From contig NC_087071.1 of the NCBI RefSeq assembly GCF_963678635.1, positions 1,912,537 through 1,976,536 of the forward strand: a stretch of 64,000 nucleotides of DNA, written 5' to 3'. Made by a program: the position numbers and the translations under genes. Origin of the DNA: Symsagittifera roscoffensis. Lineage: Eukaryota > Xenacoelomorpha > Acoela > Convolutidae. The notes under the pieces were generated by a model, which searched no databases, was not told the origin of the DNA, and was given only the letters and a program-made list of their open reading frames with translations. Shown piece after piece: positions 20,308 through 31,900 of this stretch. Each line of letters begins with the position of its first letter. Within the stretch, counting starts at the first letter, position 1.

Positions 20308-21301
20308 TCGCCCGCATCCAGGTTTAGGCGTATAACGGAATAATCGATTATAACGGAATATTATGCTGATTTTTTGACAATTATAATTGATTATAATTAC
20401 CAAAATTAGGTGTTTAAAGGATTTATAATTCATTATAATCGTGATTTTTTCCAAGAGATTATTACCTCTTATAATCGATTATACTTGATTATAGTTCTTA
20501 CAAAAAACCCTTAAAATTAATTATAATCGATTATAATCGATTACAATCTCTTATTTTGCCGAAATTTTGTCAAATCAAAACTATTCGAATTATATCTTAT
20601 GGGTTGTTATTTTTGTGTCAATAAGAAAGTCTACAAAAGAGAGATCTCCTGAACACTGGTTCATCTGAACACAAGTGTTACCACGAAACAAAAGAAGTTC
20701 CATAGAGATCCTTTCATGTGAGTGGAAAGGTTCCGCGGTAAATGAAAAATAAATTTTCCGAATCAAACATGAAACTAAACTAATTTGCTGATGTTTTGGT
20801 GTTCAAAAAAGCTTAAAATATGCCTCACAAAACAACTCTAATAGGGAAATAATGAAAAAAAAACTTAAAAATTTGAATTAATTGGAAAACTTTTAAAAAA
20901 AATTTCTTTAATCTCATAGAAACCAACGTCTACGAAAAAACATAAAATATAAGCAATTTAGATGCAACTTCGAAGACAAAATGGACAAACAAAAGGTATT
21001 ATAATCAATTATAATCGATTATACTTAATTTTTGTGCAAAACTAAAGTACTAGAAATCTGAAGAAAAACAGTGAATTATAATCATTTATAATCAATTATT
21101 TTTGTATTGAAAAGCAGACGAATAATTAATCGATTATAATCTATTATAATGGATTATAATTAATTATAATTTGGTTTTAAAAAGAGAGATTATAATCGAT
21201 TATTAATTGATTAAAATCGATTATTTCTCAATGTTAGTAAGGCTGGTACTAAAATCGTCATATAATCGGTTATTAACGCCTGAAACTGGATGCGGGCAGT
21301 A
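20308..21301. mobile_element. TIR element packed with ATAATCGATTATAAT palindromes
   Basis: The left end (20,308-20,335, CGCCCGCATCCAGGTTTAGG) is the inverted match of the right end (21,268-21,299, reverse complement TGCCCGCATCCAGTTTCAGG). The interior has about fifteen copies of near-palindromes of the type ATTATAATCGATTATAAT, in two clusters (20,336-20,560 and 20,995-21,265). TTAAT occurs directly outside both ends (20,298-20,302 and 21,302-21,306), which could be a target duplication of a TTAA-type element, but the ends differ by a few bases so this is uncertain. No ORF. Confidence 0.75.
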
Positions 21302-21317
21302 TTAATTTTTCGCTCAT

Positions 21318-21475
21318 GACAGATCTCGACTCATTTTATTTTCAACAGATTTCGTCCCATTTCAAAGCGTACACAGATCTCGTCCTACAAATTTGGATAT
21401 GGGATGAAATCTGTAGTAGGAAGAAATCAGCATGGGTCGAAATTTATTGATTAAATAAATAAGACAAAATCTGTG
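21318..21475. mobile_element. Short foldback with ACAGAT(T/C)TCGTCC repeats
   Basis: ACAGATCTCGACTCATTTT, ACAGATTTCGTCCCATTT and ACAGATCTCGTCC on the left face GGATGAAATCTGT, GGGTCGAAATTT and GACAAAATCTGT on the right. Arms are about 75 bases with many mismatches. It begins about 20 bases after the preceding TIR element. Confidence 0.5.
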
Positions 21476-21814
21476 CTAATCCGTATGATAGTTGGGTCCC
21501 TAATGAAAAATCTTCGGGCCTTCGAAAATGTGGTTCAAAATTGTTTACTTGTGCTTCATTTTTTTTTATTAATCAAAATTGAGCTGCGAAAAGTATCCAT
21601 TTTGGAGGCATATGTTTGCATGACCGCAAAGAGTAATTTGGGAACATTGCCCCTCAGATTTCAGCCATACCTGCAGCTGAGGCTCTGATAAAAATTCAAC
21701 TCCTTTATGTTGAGAGTTTAAATCGATGGGATCAACCGTACAATCACACAATTAATTTTGGTGGTAGCCCTAAATCATGCATTTTTAAGAAATTTATTTT
21801 AAAGGTGAAATGGG

Positions 21815-22317
21815 TTGGGTAAGACAGTGCCGAAGTAAGAGAATGCCGAAAACAAAAATTTGTTAAAGAGTGCCGAAAATGAAAATTTGTTAAAGAGTGC
21901 CGAAAATGAAAATTTGTTAAAGAGTGCCGAAAATAGTCAATTATCGAAAATTATCGTTTATAACAAACAACACAGAGTTTTCCAATAGTTTTCAATGTCT
22001 CTATTTCTTGAAGCAAACGATTTTTTCAGAGCGATAACCCTCAATTTCCAAATTATAAGATCCGGATCTTTTCGAAGGAATAAATCGGAACATTTTATTT
22101 AGTGTTGATTTTGCTGAGAAACTGACTTATTTGTCGTGAACTAATTGAGAAAAGAAAAGAAAGTTTGTTTGCTCATCGATTTTGGCGCCAAAATTGAGTC
22201 TGAACAAGTTTCAAGTGTCATTATTAATTTTCCCGCCAAAAGCTAGCCTCTTAAAATGCGTTCCAATATTTCCCGCCTTTTTCGGCACTCTCTAACTTCG
22301 GCACTGTCTAACGCCCC
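21815..22317. mobile_element. TIR element with internal 27-bp tandem repeats
   Basis: The left end AAGACAGTGCCGAAGTAAGA (from 21,821) is the inverted match of the right end (reverse complement of 22,279-22,312 begins TTAGACAGTGCCGAAGTTAG), about 34 bases with four mismatches. Just inside the left end a 27-base unit containing GTTAAAGAGTGCCGAAAATG repeats three times (key G at 21,870, 21,897, 21,924). The remaining interior is AT-rich and non-coding. No target duplication was confirmed. Confidence 0.8.
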
Positions 22318-23484
22318 CATTTATTGATCTAACTAATTAATAAAAAAATTAGTCGAATTAAAATATCTATGCTGTTTCAAACATTTTTATAATCAATTTA
22401 TTATGCCTGTTTGTTTGGAAAACATGTTTTATACGCAATCCTTTTCGAAATTAGAATGTGACTTAGCGGGAATTACTACGGTAGATCACTTAGAGGGAGG
22501 GGGTGGGTTGGGGATTGGGGGTTTGTTGATTGTACGGTTTCTCCCAATCATTGCAGTTGTTATCTCATTTCAAAGCTCAGTTTACCATTTATTGATTTCG
22601 TTTTCCGGTTTACCCTTTGATTTTTTCCGGATTTCTGTGTATAAAAGTCTATTTAATATGACTTTTTATTTTAAAAACTGCATTACAACGCGCCAGCGTT
22701 AAAAAGTTAAAAGATTGTTACAAAATTTGCTTATTTGCAAAGAGCCCTGTGAACAATTTTTGAGTAGCTTATTTTTAGTTATATTTCTAAGGGGGTGGGA
22801 AACGGGAAAAGAGCTTCTATTATTACTAATATAGGTAGACGCAGGTTTGTTGCTGTCATTAAATTAATCACAACATTAATTTGGGATTGAAGGTTAGTTT
22901 GCTTTTCTTTCTTTATTTTACTAAAGTATTTTAGGTTCGTTCAGAAAATCAAAGAGTGTAAATTATTAGATTAGTCAACTGAATCACAAAATGGTTTTTC
23001 AAGTGTGGAGCCCAAAATTTATAGACTCATTTTTTCCTGGGATGGAACAATATTTTTCTAACTGGGGTTCACGCAGATAGATTTTTTTCTTGTTCGAATT
23101 TTTGGTTTGTGGTAAAGGTTTGTCAAATTGCACTAGTCTTTGCCTCATTGTTATGACAGTGAGTTTTTTCAGCAGATAATTTGAGTTTTTTTTTCTTTTC
23201 TCCAAACTTACATATGCATCGTTTTTAGGGTTTAACGAGAATTTTTACAGGTTTTTTATTCGAAACTAAATTATTTTTTTAATCTTAACTTAATTTGCCA
23301 GCATGCCAGTTTTCGTACAAGATACTATGAAAAAAAAAACCAGTAAGTTTTTGCGGTCGGCGTTCTAGCCGAAAATTGAAAAGTGAGTTATTTTTAGCAG
23401 ACCACTCGCACTGACAAATTTGAGACTGAAATCGATTTTTATTCCTTGGTTTTCTGATAATGTAATGTATAAAACTAGAATTAC
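22318..23484. other. AT-rich non-coding spacer
   Basis: No gene found. A G-rich stretch lies at 22,494-22,527. Open frames such as 22,403-22,702 have random composition. Confidence 0.5.
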
Positions 23485-23603
23485 AGAAGCCCAGTTAGAT
23501 ATGTTAGTCGATTTAGAATGGATTAAATTATTTTTTATAGCCAAAAAATAATCGTTTTTTGCCAAAAAATTTGAATAGCTGGATTTTTACAAGGTAGTGA
23601 AAT

Positions 23604-23970
23604 TAGAGTTGTGCGGATTAACTTACTAGTAAATAACTTACTAGTAAATGTAATAGTAATTTACTAGTATGCAAAATAAGGCTTATTACTAGTAAGTTGA
23701 ACCAAAGTGACATTTTGGAAATAAATGAGGCTCAACTATCAGTCGAAAGGCAGAAAAACTTGTTTTCATATACTGCAACGCTGCTTCACGTGATAAAATT
23801 TATCATAATGATTATTTAGGGGATTTTGAGTTTGTGTAAAATGATTAGTCTTCAAACTTGGTAGTTTCAAGCTGATTTTGTTTTTTTTTGAAACCTACTA
23901 GTTAGTAAAAGTAACTTATTAGTAACTATTTAGTAAACGAATTTTATTTACTGGTAACCGCACGACCTTA
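23604..23970. mobile_element. hAT-like MITE with 8-bp target duplication
   Basis: The element starts TAGAGTTGTGCGGATTA and ends so that its reverse complement reads TAAGGTCGTGCGGTTAC. It is flanked on both sides by AGTGAAAT (23,596-23,603 and 23,971-23,978). The other array copies have the uninterrupted site (GTAGCGAAATCC at about 29,031 and 34,355), proving an insertion. An 8-bp target duplication and ends of the TARNG type are characteristic of hAT transposons. The interior is 367 bp of AT-rich DNA with repeated TTACTAGTAA palindromes and no transposase, so it is non-autonomous. Confidence 0.9.
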
Positions 23971-26329
23971 AGTGAAATCCATCAAAATCTTAACAAAATT
24001 GATATAATCTAAGTTTTCGCTTTATTTTGAAGCTTGAGCACAGTCTGTAATCAAGAAAAATCTCTATTAGAACTACAGAGAGCAAGAGCCACTCAAAGAA
24101 TGTTTTTAACCACTTGCCTATTTTGAGCAAACTTAAAGGTTGCCGGGTTAATGAAAATTAACTCAAACTGAACTTTCATGGGAAATAATCGATTGTAATG
24201 GTTTGTATCGGCAAACGAAATTAATCCATATAAGCGATTTTAATGACTCATTCGAACATGAAAAATGTAATTGAATACTTCAAAAATGTATTACAATCCA
24301 TGATAATCGATTATAATCCATTTTTGTTTTATCCTAATCATTTATTTTTGTTCACGAAATCCACGAAAATTGAACATGATTTGCAAACCCGATTTGTTCA
24401 CTTTTTTTGCACGGTTCTGCAAACTAAAACCCGAACGAACATTTGTTCATTCATATGTACCCATACCCTCCACTTTCTTATCCTCGTAGGTGAAGGTGGT
24501 TAACGTGAGAGAAGGGGTAAAATCATTGGGGAGTGGTTAATTAGGGGGAGGTGTGGTAAACTGGGAAAGGGGTTATAAACGGGGGGGGGGGGGGGGGTTA
24601 GTTGTGGTAAACCGGGGGTTGATCAAAATTGTTATGCGTTACGTTTTTAACGGGGGTTGGCCCATAGGAGGCTTAACTTGGGATGGGAGCCAAGGATGTA
24701 ATGATAATCGTAATGAGGGAAGTTTAAAAAATTTAATCTGAGAAACAGAAAAAATAAAATGTGATAAATTCTGAAAAAATAATAGCAACAATGCGAGTCA
24801 ACAATTTCACTAGTTCATTTTTGCAGTTTACTAATAAAACGTGCGTTTAATCAAAAGCAACGCTCAATTTGGGCTCTTGTACTTTTTACCTTACCTAAAA
24901 ACTTTAGTTAATAAAAATTTTGTTCACTTTCTATTATTATGAAAATGAGCATAAGAACTAATTAGTTTATGGCAAACATATTTGGTCTTCATTACGCACC
25001 TCGTAAAACCACTCGACTTGTTACACCACAAATTTATGCTCGGGTGAGGAAGGGGGAATGAGCCTCAGTTTGTGAAAAAATTGCGCTTGAGTTAAATATT
25101 TCAGAAATTATAAAATATGAATAATTGATTATCATTGATTAAAATGGAATATAATAATTTGTCAAAAAAATAGTACAATTCATCTTTAGTCGATCATAAT
25201 AAAATGGTTTTTGTTAGTTTTGTAGAGACTGAAAACAAAAACCTAGTACAATCGACAAATATCAATGAAACTTCAGTGCGGGAAAACTACGTAAAATGTT
25301 TTCAAACATCATTTTAAATGTAGGCTCACTATTGTAGCTCAAATGACATCCCGCTTTGGAGTTTCAGGGATTAAAATTAATTTTAATACAAAAAATTTAT
25401 ACCATTTTTTTTTCATCACATTCTTTAGTTACAAAGTTAGACCGTGAAATTGATTGTATTGTCATGAAAACCGACTACTACCGAAAAAACAAAATCCATT
25501 TAATTATATTAGATTTTAACATATTTTAATCCTTATATTTTTAAACAAAGTTATTGCAAAACTTGCGACAGCTGTATTTTCACGGCGTACCCGAAATTTA
25601 CTTGTCTAATTTTATAACGCCCGTTTAATGCCCGTTCAAGGGGGTCCGGGTGCACATGACGGGGAGGGGGTGAGAGTGGTGTCATTTGCTGGCGGAGCGA
25701 CAAGGGCCGTAAATTGAATGAGTAAGATTAAATAAAGATCTGCAGAAAAGGCGAAACTAAAACAATAGAGAGATTTATAAAAATAATAAAATCAATATGT
25801 AAACAAGAGGGAAAAACCGATTGGATTCAATTTAAATCAATATTTTGTTACTAAAATCCCTCTAAAAATTAAGTAAATCCACAAGTAAAGCTAAAAAACT
25901 TAGATTTAGACTCGAGTGAGTTTGATTGATTTTAAATCAAACTAAATCATTTTTTAATTAATTTCAATCGACTTCTCTCTGGTATGTGCTACTTCTTATG
26001 TAATAAGTTGATTTCTAATCTGTGCGGGCAACATAACACGCATAATTAAATGGCAGGCGTAAAGACACCTTAAAACTCTCTTGGTACGATTCTCTCACGT
26101 GTGTTAACACTTTTTTTATGTATTCTGAAAAAATTGCGTCATAAACACAGTACAATATATTATAAACTTATTAGCTGTTTTTGGCTTGATACACGTGACA
26201 TCAGATAAAAATAGGTATAATTTGGTTCCTAAAGTAGTTTTCTGGTTTTTAATTGTTTGGCTCACAATTTCTTTTCATAATTTTTTTATTGTCGTATTTT
26301 TTTGTTGATCTTTTTTTTTATTTAGTTTT

Positions 26330-26720
26330 CATTTCACTCTCCACAACCAAATATACTTCCCCTGTCGCTCCTCCGGCATAAGGCTTCCCTCTCACGTGTA
26401 CCACCACCCCACATGTACTCCCCCTTATCACCCTCAACCTTACAACCCCTATAGCCCTAACCCGCTTGTGTCTCCTCGGTTATATCCCCCACTCCCATTC
26501 CGCCAATGCATTTACTCCCTTCAGTTTTACGGGTTTGAGGGGGGGGGGGGTAGTGGTGTAATGTATTAATGAATGGGGAACGATTTTAATGTGACTATAG
26601 GGAAAGGGAAATGTAGAAGCGAGGGGAGGGGTTGTAATTGGGTAAGTGTGGTGGGGGTTTAAACGTGAGAGGGGGTCAATTTGGTGGTGTAGGGTAAAGG
26701 GTATAACCTGGGGTTGTTAA
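26330..26720. repeat. C-rich/G-rich foldback inside the unit
   Basis: A C-rich half (26,337-26,520, with CCACCACCCCACATG and CCCCCTTATCACCCTC) is followed after a poly-G tract at 26,539-26,550 by a G-rich half (26,550-26,720, with GAGGGGAGGGGTTGTAATTGGG and AAACGTGAGAGGGGGTC). The halves are an imperfect inverted repeat, for example CCCTCTCACGTG against ACGTGAGAGGG. The structure recurs at about 31,670-32,040, 36,990-37,360 and 42,890-43,254. Confidence 0.6.
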
Positions 26721-28920
26721 ACTTTGGGGCGGTGAAATAAAGGAGGGGCTGTGGTTGGGTTATAACGGCGATAACCTAGCGGTGAATGTGCCTAAAACAT
26801 CAAAATTAGTAACTTTGGATTGTGAGCAGGCCGTGAGTATGGTAGAAAAGTTGCAAGCTTTGGCAAAAAATGTACAGATTATAAACCATTATAATGATTT
26901 GAAATGAATTTAGTATGGGTTATAATCCATTATAATGGATTTATTGAATTGTGCTTTTATGGAAATAATCGATTATAATTACAAAATAAATGATTTTGCG
27001 GTCCAAATTTTTTACAAAATTGATATTTATTCATGAAACTCCGCTGCGGGAAACTGTAAATAATTTTTTAAAAAATAATTAGTAGATAATCTGTATATAA
27101 TCCTACTTCAATCTGTATATGAAAACCTTGAGATAGAACAGTGTTAGTTTATTGTTAAAGATTGCATCATGAAGGCTTATAAAAATAAACTATTGCAAAA
27201 AAATGCGTTATAAACGATTATCAAAATTATATAATCGAAGTATTACTTTTTTGAAGTTACAACAGATCTGACTTCTGCATAAATTTCTCCAGATAATCGT
27301 TTTTATTCCTTTGTGTCACTGCGAGAGGTCGCTTTAGCAACACAGCAACCGAATTTAAATTCTAATTATAGCTAGAAACCTTGTGCTGAAAAGTCATGAG
27401 TCAACTACTTACTGAATGCAAGCTTATGTATATTTCTGGTGATTTTTTGCTCCATATTTTTTTGCTCCAAAATTATGACCATAAATAGGTAGTGGACATC
27501 GCATTTCGAACCAAAACAAACAATTTGAGCCTAAACTTTGAAAATTCATACTGGAAACTTTTCAGCGTAGTTCTCCCAGTATGTATCTGTTGCGAACTTT
27601 ATAGATGTACTCTTTTCCCTAATTGTAATAAAAACAGAAACTAAATTTCTTAAGTTTTCAAGCTATCAAAAATGGAGGTAGCTACATTTACAGAACAAAT
27701 TATGCTGGGTCATATTGTAATGAACTATAACGGCCGAGTTTTATCTAGGCATCACTTTTCCTAAAACAGCTTTCAAATGTGAGGCTTGAGAATGGGAATC
27801 AGCTAAAAAAGTTAACAAAATTGAAAATAAATTTAGATTTGAAATCAATCAGGCAAATTTGGAGAACCTTGTTGCTTAATGCTAACGGTTGTTTGCAATT
27901 TTTTTTTTCAAAAAGACAGAACTTGTGAAACTCAAAGTTAGCAAAATTTTCAATTTTTTTAAACATGTTTCAGTGCAATATTTTTAAAACATATTTCAGA
28001 GTATCATATTTCAGAGTAAGTGCTTAGACTGGTGTTTATACAAGGTTTTATAAAAACTAAAGAAAAATAAAGCCCAGAAAACTAAAACGCAATATCCAGA
28101 CAAAACCAGAAAACTTCTGTAAATGCTGCTGGCATCAATATAAACCAACAGCTACTCTCATAAACTTTTGCGTTAGTTTTTGAGGGGAGACAATTACTAC
28201 AGCAATTAACAAAACTGTATCCCGCTGGTTCTAAAATTGGAGCAAATCTGAGTTGGGGCCAATTCAAAAGATGAATTAAAACTAAATCATTCCAAAAACC
28301 ATTCATTCTCGTAATTATGAAGCTCATTCAGCTTCCGGGAGTTTCTACTCCGGTAATTTTGATCGCCCTTAATTTTTTTAAACTTAGACGATTCTAATTT
28401 TTTTGATATATTCGATTACGTCGCATTCTTTCAAGCCTCCCTCAAACCACAGCTGAAATTTGCATCTATTTACATCCTATTTTCAATTACGTCTAATTAA
28501 CCGGTACTGGCAAGAAATTAAAAATCCGAAAAAATCATGATTAATATGAATGTTTTTTTTTTGCACACAAAATGAATAAATCTAAATCGAGCCCTTAATT
28601 TATTAGTTTATTTGCCTAATGTTTGATTTTCAGTTGAACTTTGCGTCGGCGAATTTTGCGTGGGTCAGAAAAAACTATGAGTTGACTAATAAGTAAATTG
28701 TTTGCCAAAAAAATGAATAGTTCTGAATCGAACTATTAATTTATTTGTTCATTTCCCTAATAAAATTGTGCGTAGTATTTTGATATTGAAAATGACTTCT
28801 GAAGATATATCGTACAATTTTAATTCTCACAACTACGGAGCCCTTAAATTTGCAAAGTTTTAAAAAGATTGATTCACCTTAGCTCAAACGTTTGAGAAAG
28901 AAAAGCAATAATTTGACAAA

Positions 28921-31900
28921 ACAGAAGCCCAGTTAGATATGTAAATCGATTTAGAGTGAATTAAATGATTTTTACGGCCAAAAACAATCATTTTTTTGCC
29001 TGAAATTTTTAATAAATGGACTTTCACAAGGTAGCGAAATCCATCAAAATCTTGACAAAGTTGATATAATCTAAGTTTTTTTGTTTTGTTTCGAAGCTTG
29101 AGCATAGTCTGTAACCAAGAAAAATCTCTATTAGAACTACAGAGAGCAAGAGCCACTCAAAGAATGTTTTTAACCACTTGCCTATTTCGAGCAAACTTAA
29201 AGGTTGCGGGTTAATGAAAATTAACTCAAACTGAACCTTCATGGGAAATAATCGATTGTAATGGTTTGTATCGGCAAACGAAATTAATCCATATAAGCGA
29301 TTTTAATGACTCATTCGAACATGAAAAATGTAATTGAATACTTCAAAAATGTATTACAATCCATGATAATCGATTATAATCCATTTTTGTTTTATCCTAA
29401 TCATTTATTTTTGTTCACGAAATCCACGAAAATTGAACATGATTTGCAAACCCGATTTGTTCACTTTTTTTGCACGGTTCTGCAAACTAAAACCCGAACG
29501 AACATTTGTTCATTCATATGTACCCATACCCTCCACTTTCTTATCCTCGTAGGTGAAGGTGGTTAACGTGAGAGAAGGGGTAAAATCATTGGGGAGTGGT
29601 TAATTAGGGGGAGGTGTGGTAAACTGGGAAAGGGGTTATAAACGGGGGGGGGGGTTAGTTGTGGTAAACCGGGGGTTGATCAAAATTGTTATGCGTTACG
29701 TTTTTAACGGGGGTTGGCCCATAGGAGGCTTAACTTGGGATGGGAGCCAAGGATGTAATGATAATCGTAATGAGGGAAGTTTAAAAAATTTAATCTGAGA
29801 AACAGAAAAAATAAAATGTGATAAATTCTGAAAAAATAATAGCAACAATGCGAGTCAACAATTTCACTAGTTCATTTTTGCAGTTTACTAATAAAACGTG
29901 CGTTTAATCAAAAGCAACGCTCAATTTGGGCTCTTGTACTTTTTACCTTACCTAAAAACTTTAGTTAATAAAAATTTTGTTCACTTTCTATTATTATGAA
30001 AATGAGCATAAGAACTAATTAGTTTATGGCAAACATATTTGGTCTTCATTACGCACCTCGTAAAACCACTCGACTTGTTACACCACAAATTTATGCTTGG
30101 GTGAGGAAGGGGGAATGAGCCTCAGTTTGTGAAAAAATTGCGCTTGAGTTAAATATTTCAGAAATTATAAAATATGAATAATTGATTATCATTGATTAAA
30201 ATGGAATATAATAATTTGTCAAAAAAATAGTACAATTCATCTTTAGTCGATCATAATAAAATGGTTTTTGTTAGTTTTGTAGAGACTGAAAACAAAAACC
30301 TAGTACAATCGACAAATATCAATGAAACTTCAGTGCGGGAAAACTACGTAAAATGTTTTCAAACATCATTTTAAATGTAGGCTCACTATTGTAGCTCAAA
30401 TGAAATCCCGCTTTGGAGTTTCAGGGATTAAAATTAATTTTAATACAAAAAATTTATATCATTTTTTTTCATCACATTCTTTAGTTACAAAGTTAGACCC
30501 TGAAATTGATTGTATTGTCATGAAAACCGACTACTACCGAAAAAACAAAATCCATTTAATTATATTAGATTTTAACATATTTTAATCCTTATATTTTTAA
30601 ACAAAGTTATTGCAAAACTTGCGACAGCTGTTTTTTCACGGCGTACCCGAAATTTACTTGTCCAATTTTACAACGACCGTTTAATGCCTGTTCAAGGGGG
30701 TTCGGGTGAACGTGACGGGGAGGGGGATAATGGTGTCATTTGCTGGAGGAGCGACAAGGGCCGTATATTGATTGAGTAAGATTAAATAAAGATCTGCAGA
30801 AAAGGCGAAACTAAAACAATAGAGAGATTTATAAAAACTATTAAAATCAATATGTAAAAATGAGGAAAAAAAACCGATTGGATTCAATTTAAATCAATTT
30901 TATTCTTACTAAAATCCGTCTAAAAATAAGGTAAATCCACTTAAGTTAAGCTAAAAAATAGATCGATTTAGACTCGATTGAGTTTGATTGATTTTAAATC
31001 AAACTAAATCATTTTTAAATTAATTTAAATCGACTTCTCAATTGAATTCTCAAAAGATCTGAAGACAAGGCGAAACTAAAACAATAGAGAGATTTATAAA
31101 AATTATAAAATCAATATGTAAACAAGAGGGAAAAACCGATTGGATTCAATTTAAATCAATATTTTGTTACTAAAATCCCTCTAAAAATTAAGTAAATCCA
31201 CAAGTAAAGCTAAAAAATTTAGATTTAGACTCGAGTGAGTTTGATTGATTTTAAATCAAACTAAATCATTTTTTAATTAATTTCAATCGACTTCTCTCTG
31301 GTATGTGCTACTTCTTATGTAATAAGTTGATTTCTAATCTGTGCGGGCAACATAACACACATAATTAAATGGCAGGCGTAAAGACACCTCAAAACTCTCT
31401 TGGTACGATTCTCTCACGTGTGTTAACACTTTTTTTATGTATTCTGAAAAAATTGCGTCATAAACACAGTACAATATATTATAAACTTATTAGCTGTTTT
31501 TGGCTTGATACACGTGACATCAGATAAAAATAGGTATAATTTGGTTCCTAAAGTAGTTTTCTGGTTTTTAATTGTTTGGCTCACAATTTCTTTTCATAAT
31601 TTTTTTATTGTCGTGTTTTTTTTGTTGATCTATTTTTTTATTTAGTTTTCATTTCACTCTCCACAACCAAATATACTTCTCCTGTCGCCCCTCCGGCATA
31701 AGGCTTCCCTCTCACGTGTACCACCACCCCACATGTACTCCCCCTTATCACCCTCAAGCTTACAACCCCTATAGCCCTAACCCGCTTGTGTCTCCTCGGT
31801 TATATCCCCCACTCCCATTCCGCCAATGCATTTACTCCCTTCAGTTTTACGGGTTTGAGGGGGGGGGGGGGGGTAGTGGTGTAATGTATTAATGAATGGG

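Larger units (their letters stand above)
23485..28920. repeat. Macrosatellite copy 1 (with MITE insertion)
   Basis: The left 120 bases are diverged from the other copies, as expected at an array edge. It carries the 367 bp MITE at 23,604-23,970 and only one 265-bp subrepeat (25,733-25,980, the b type). From about 26,000 onward it is almost identical to copies 2 and 3. Confidence 0.9.

Noticed and set aside
22403-22702. 99-codon + strand frame
   Set aside because: It crosses a G-rich tract and has random hydrophobic composition; no splice or start context.
24243-24503. 86-codon frame repeated in several array copies
   Set aside because: It recurs only because the DNA repeats, is broken in copy 4, and runs into G-rich low-complexity sequence.
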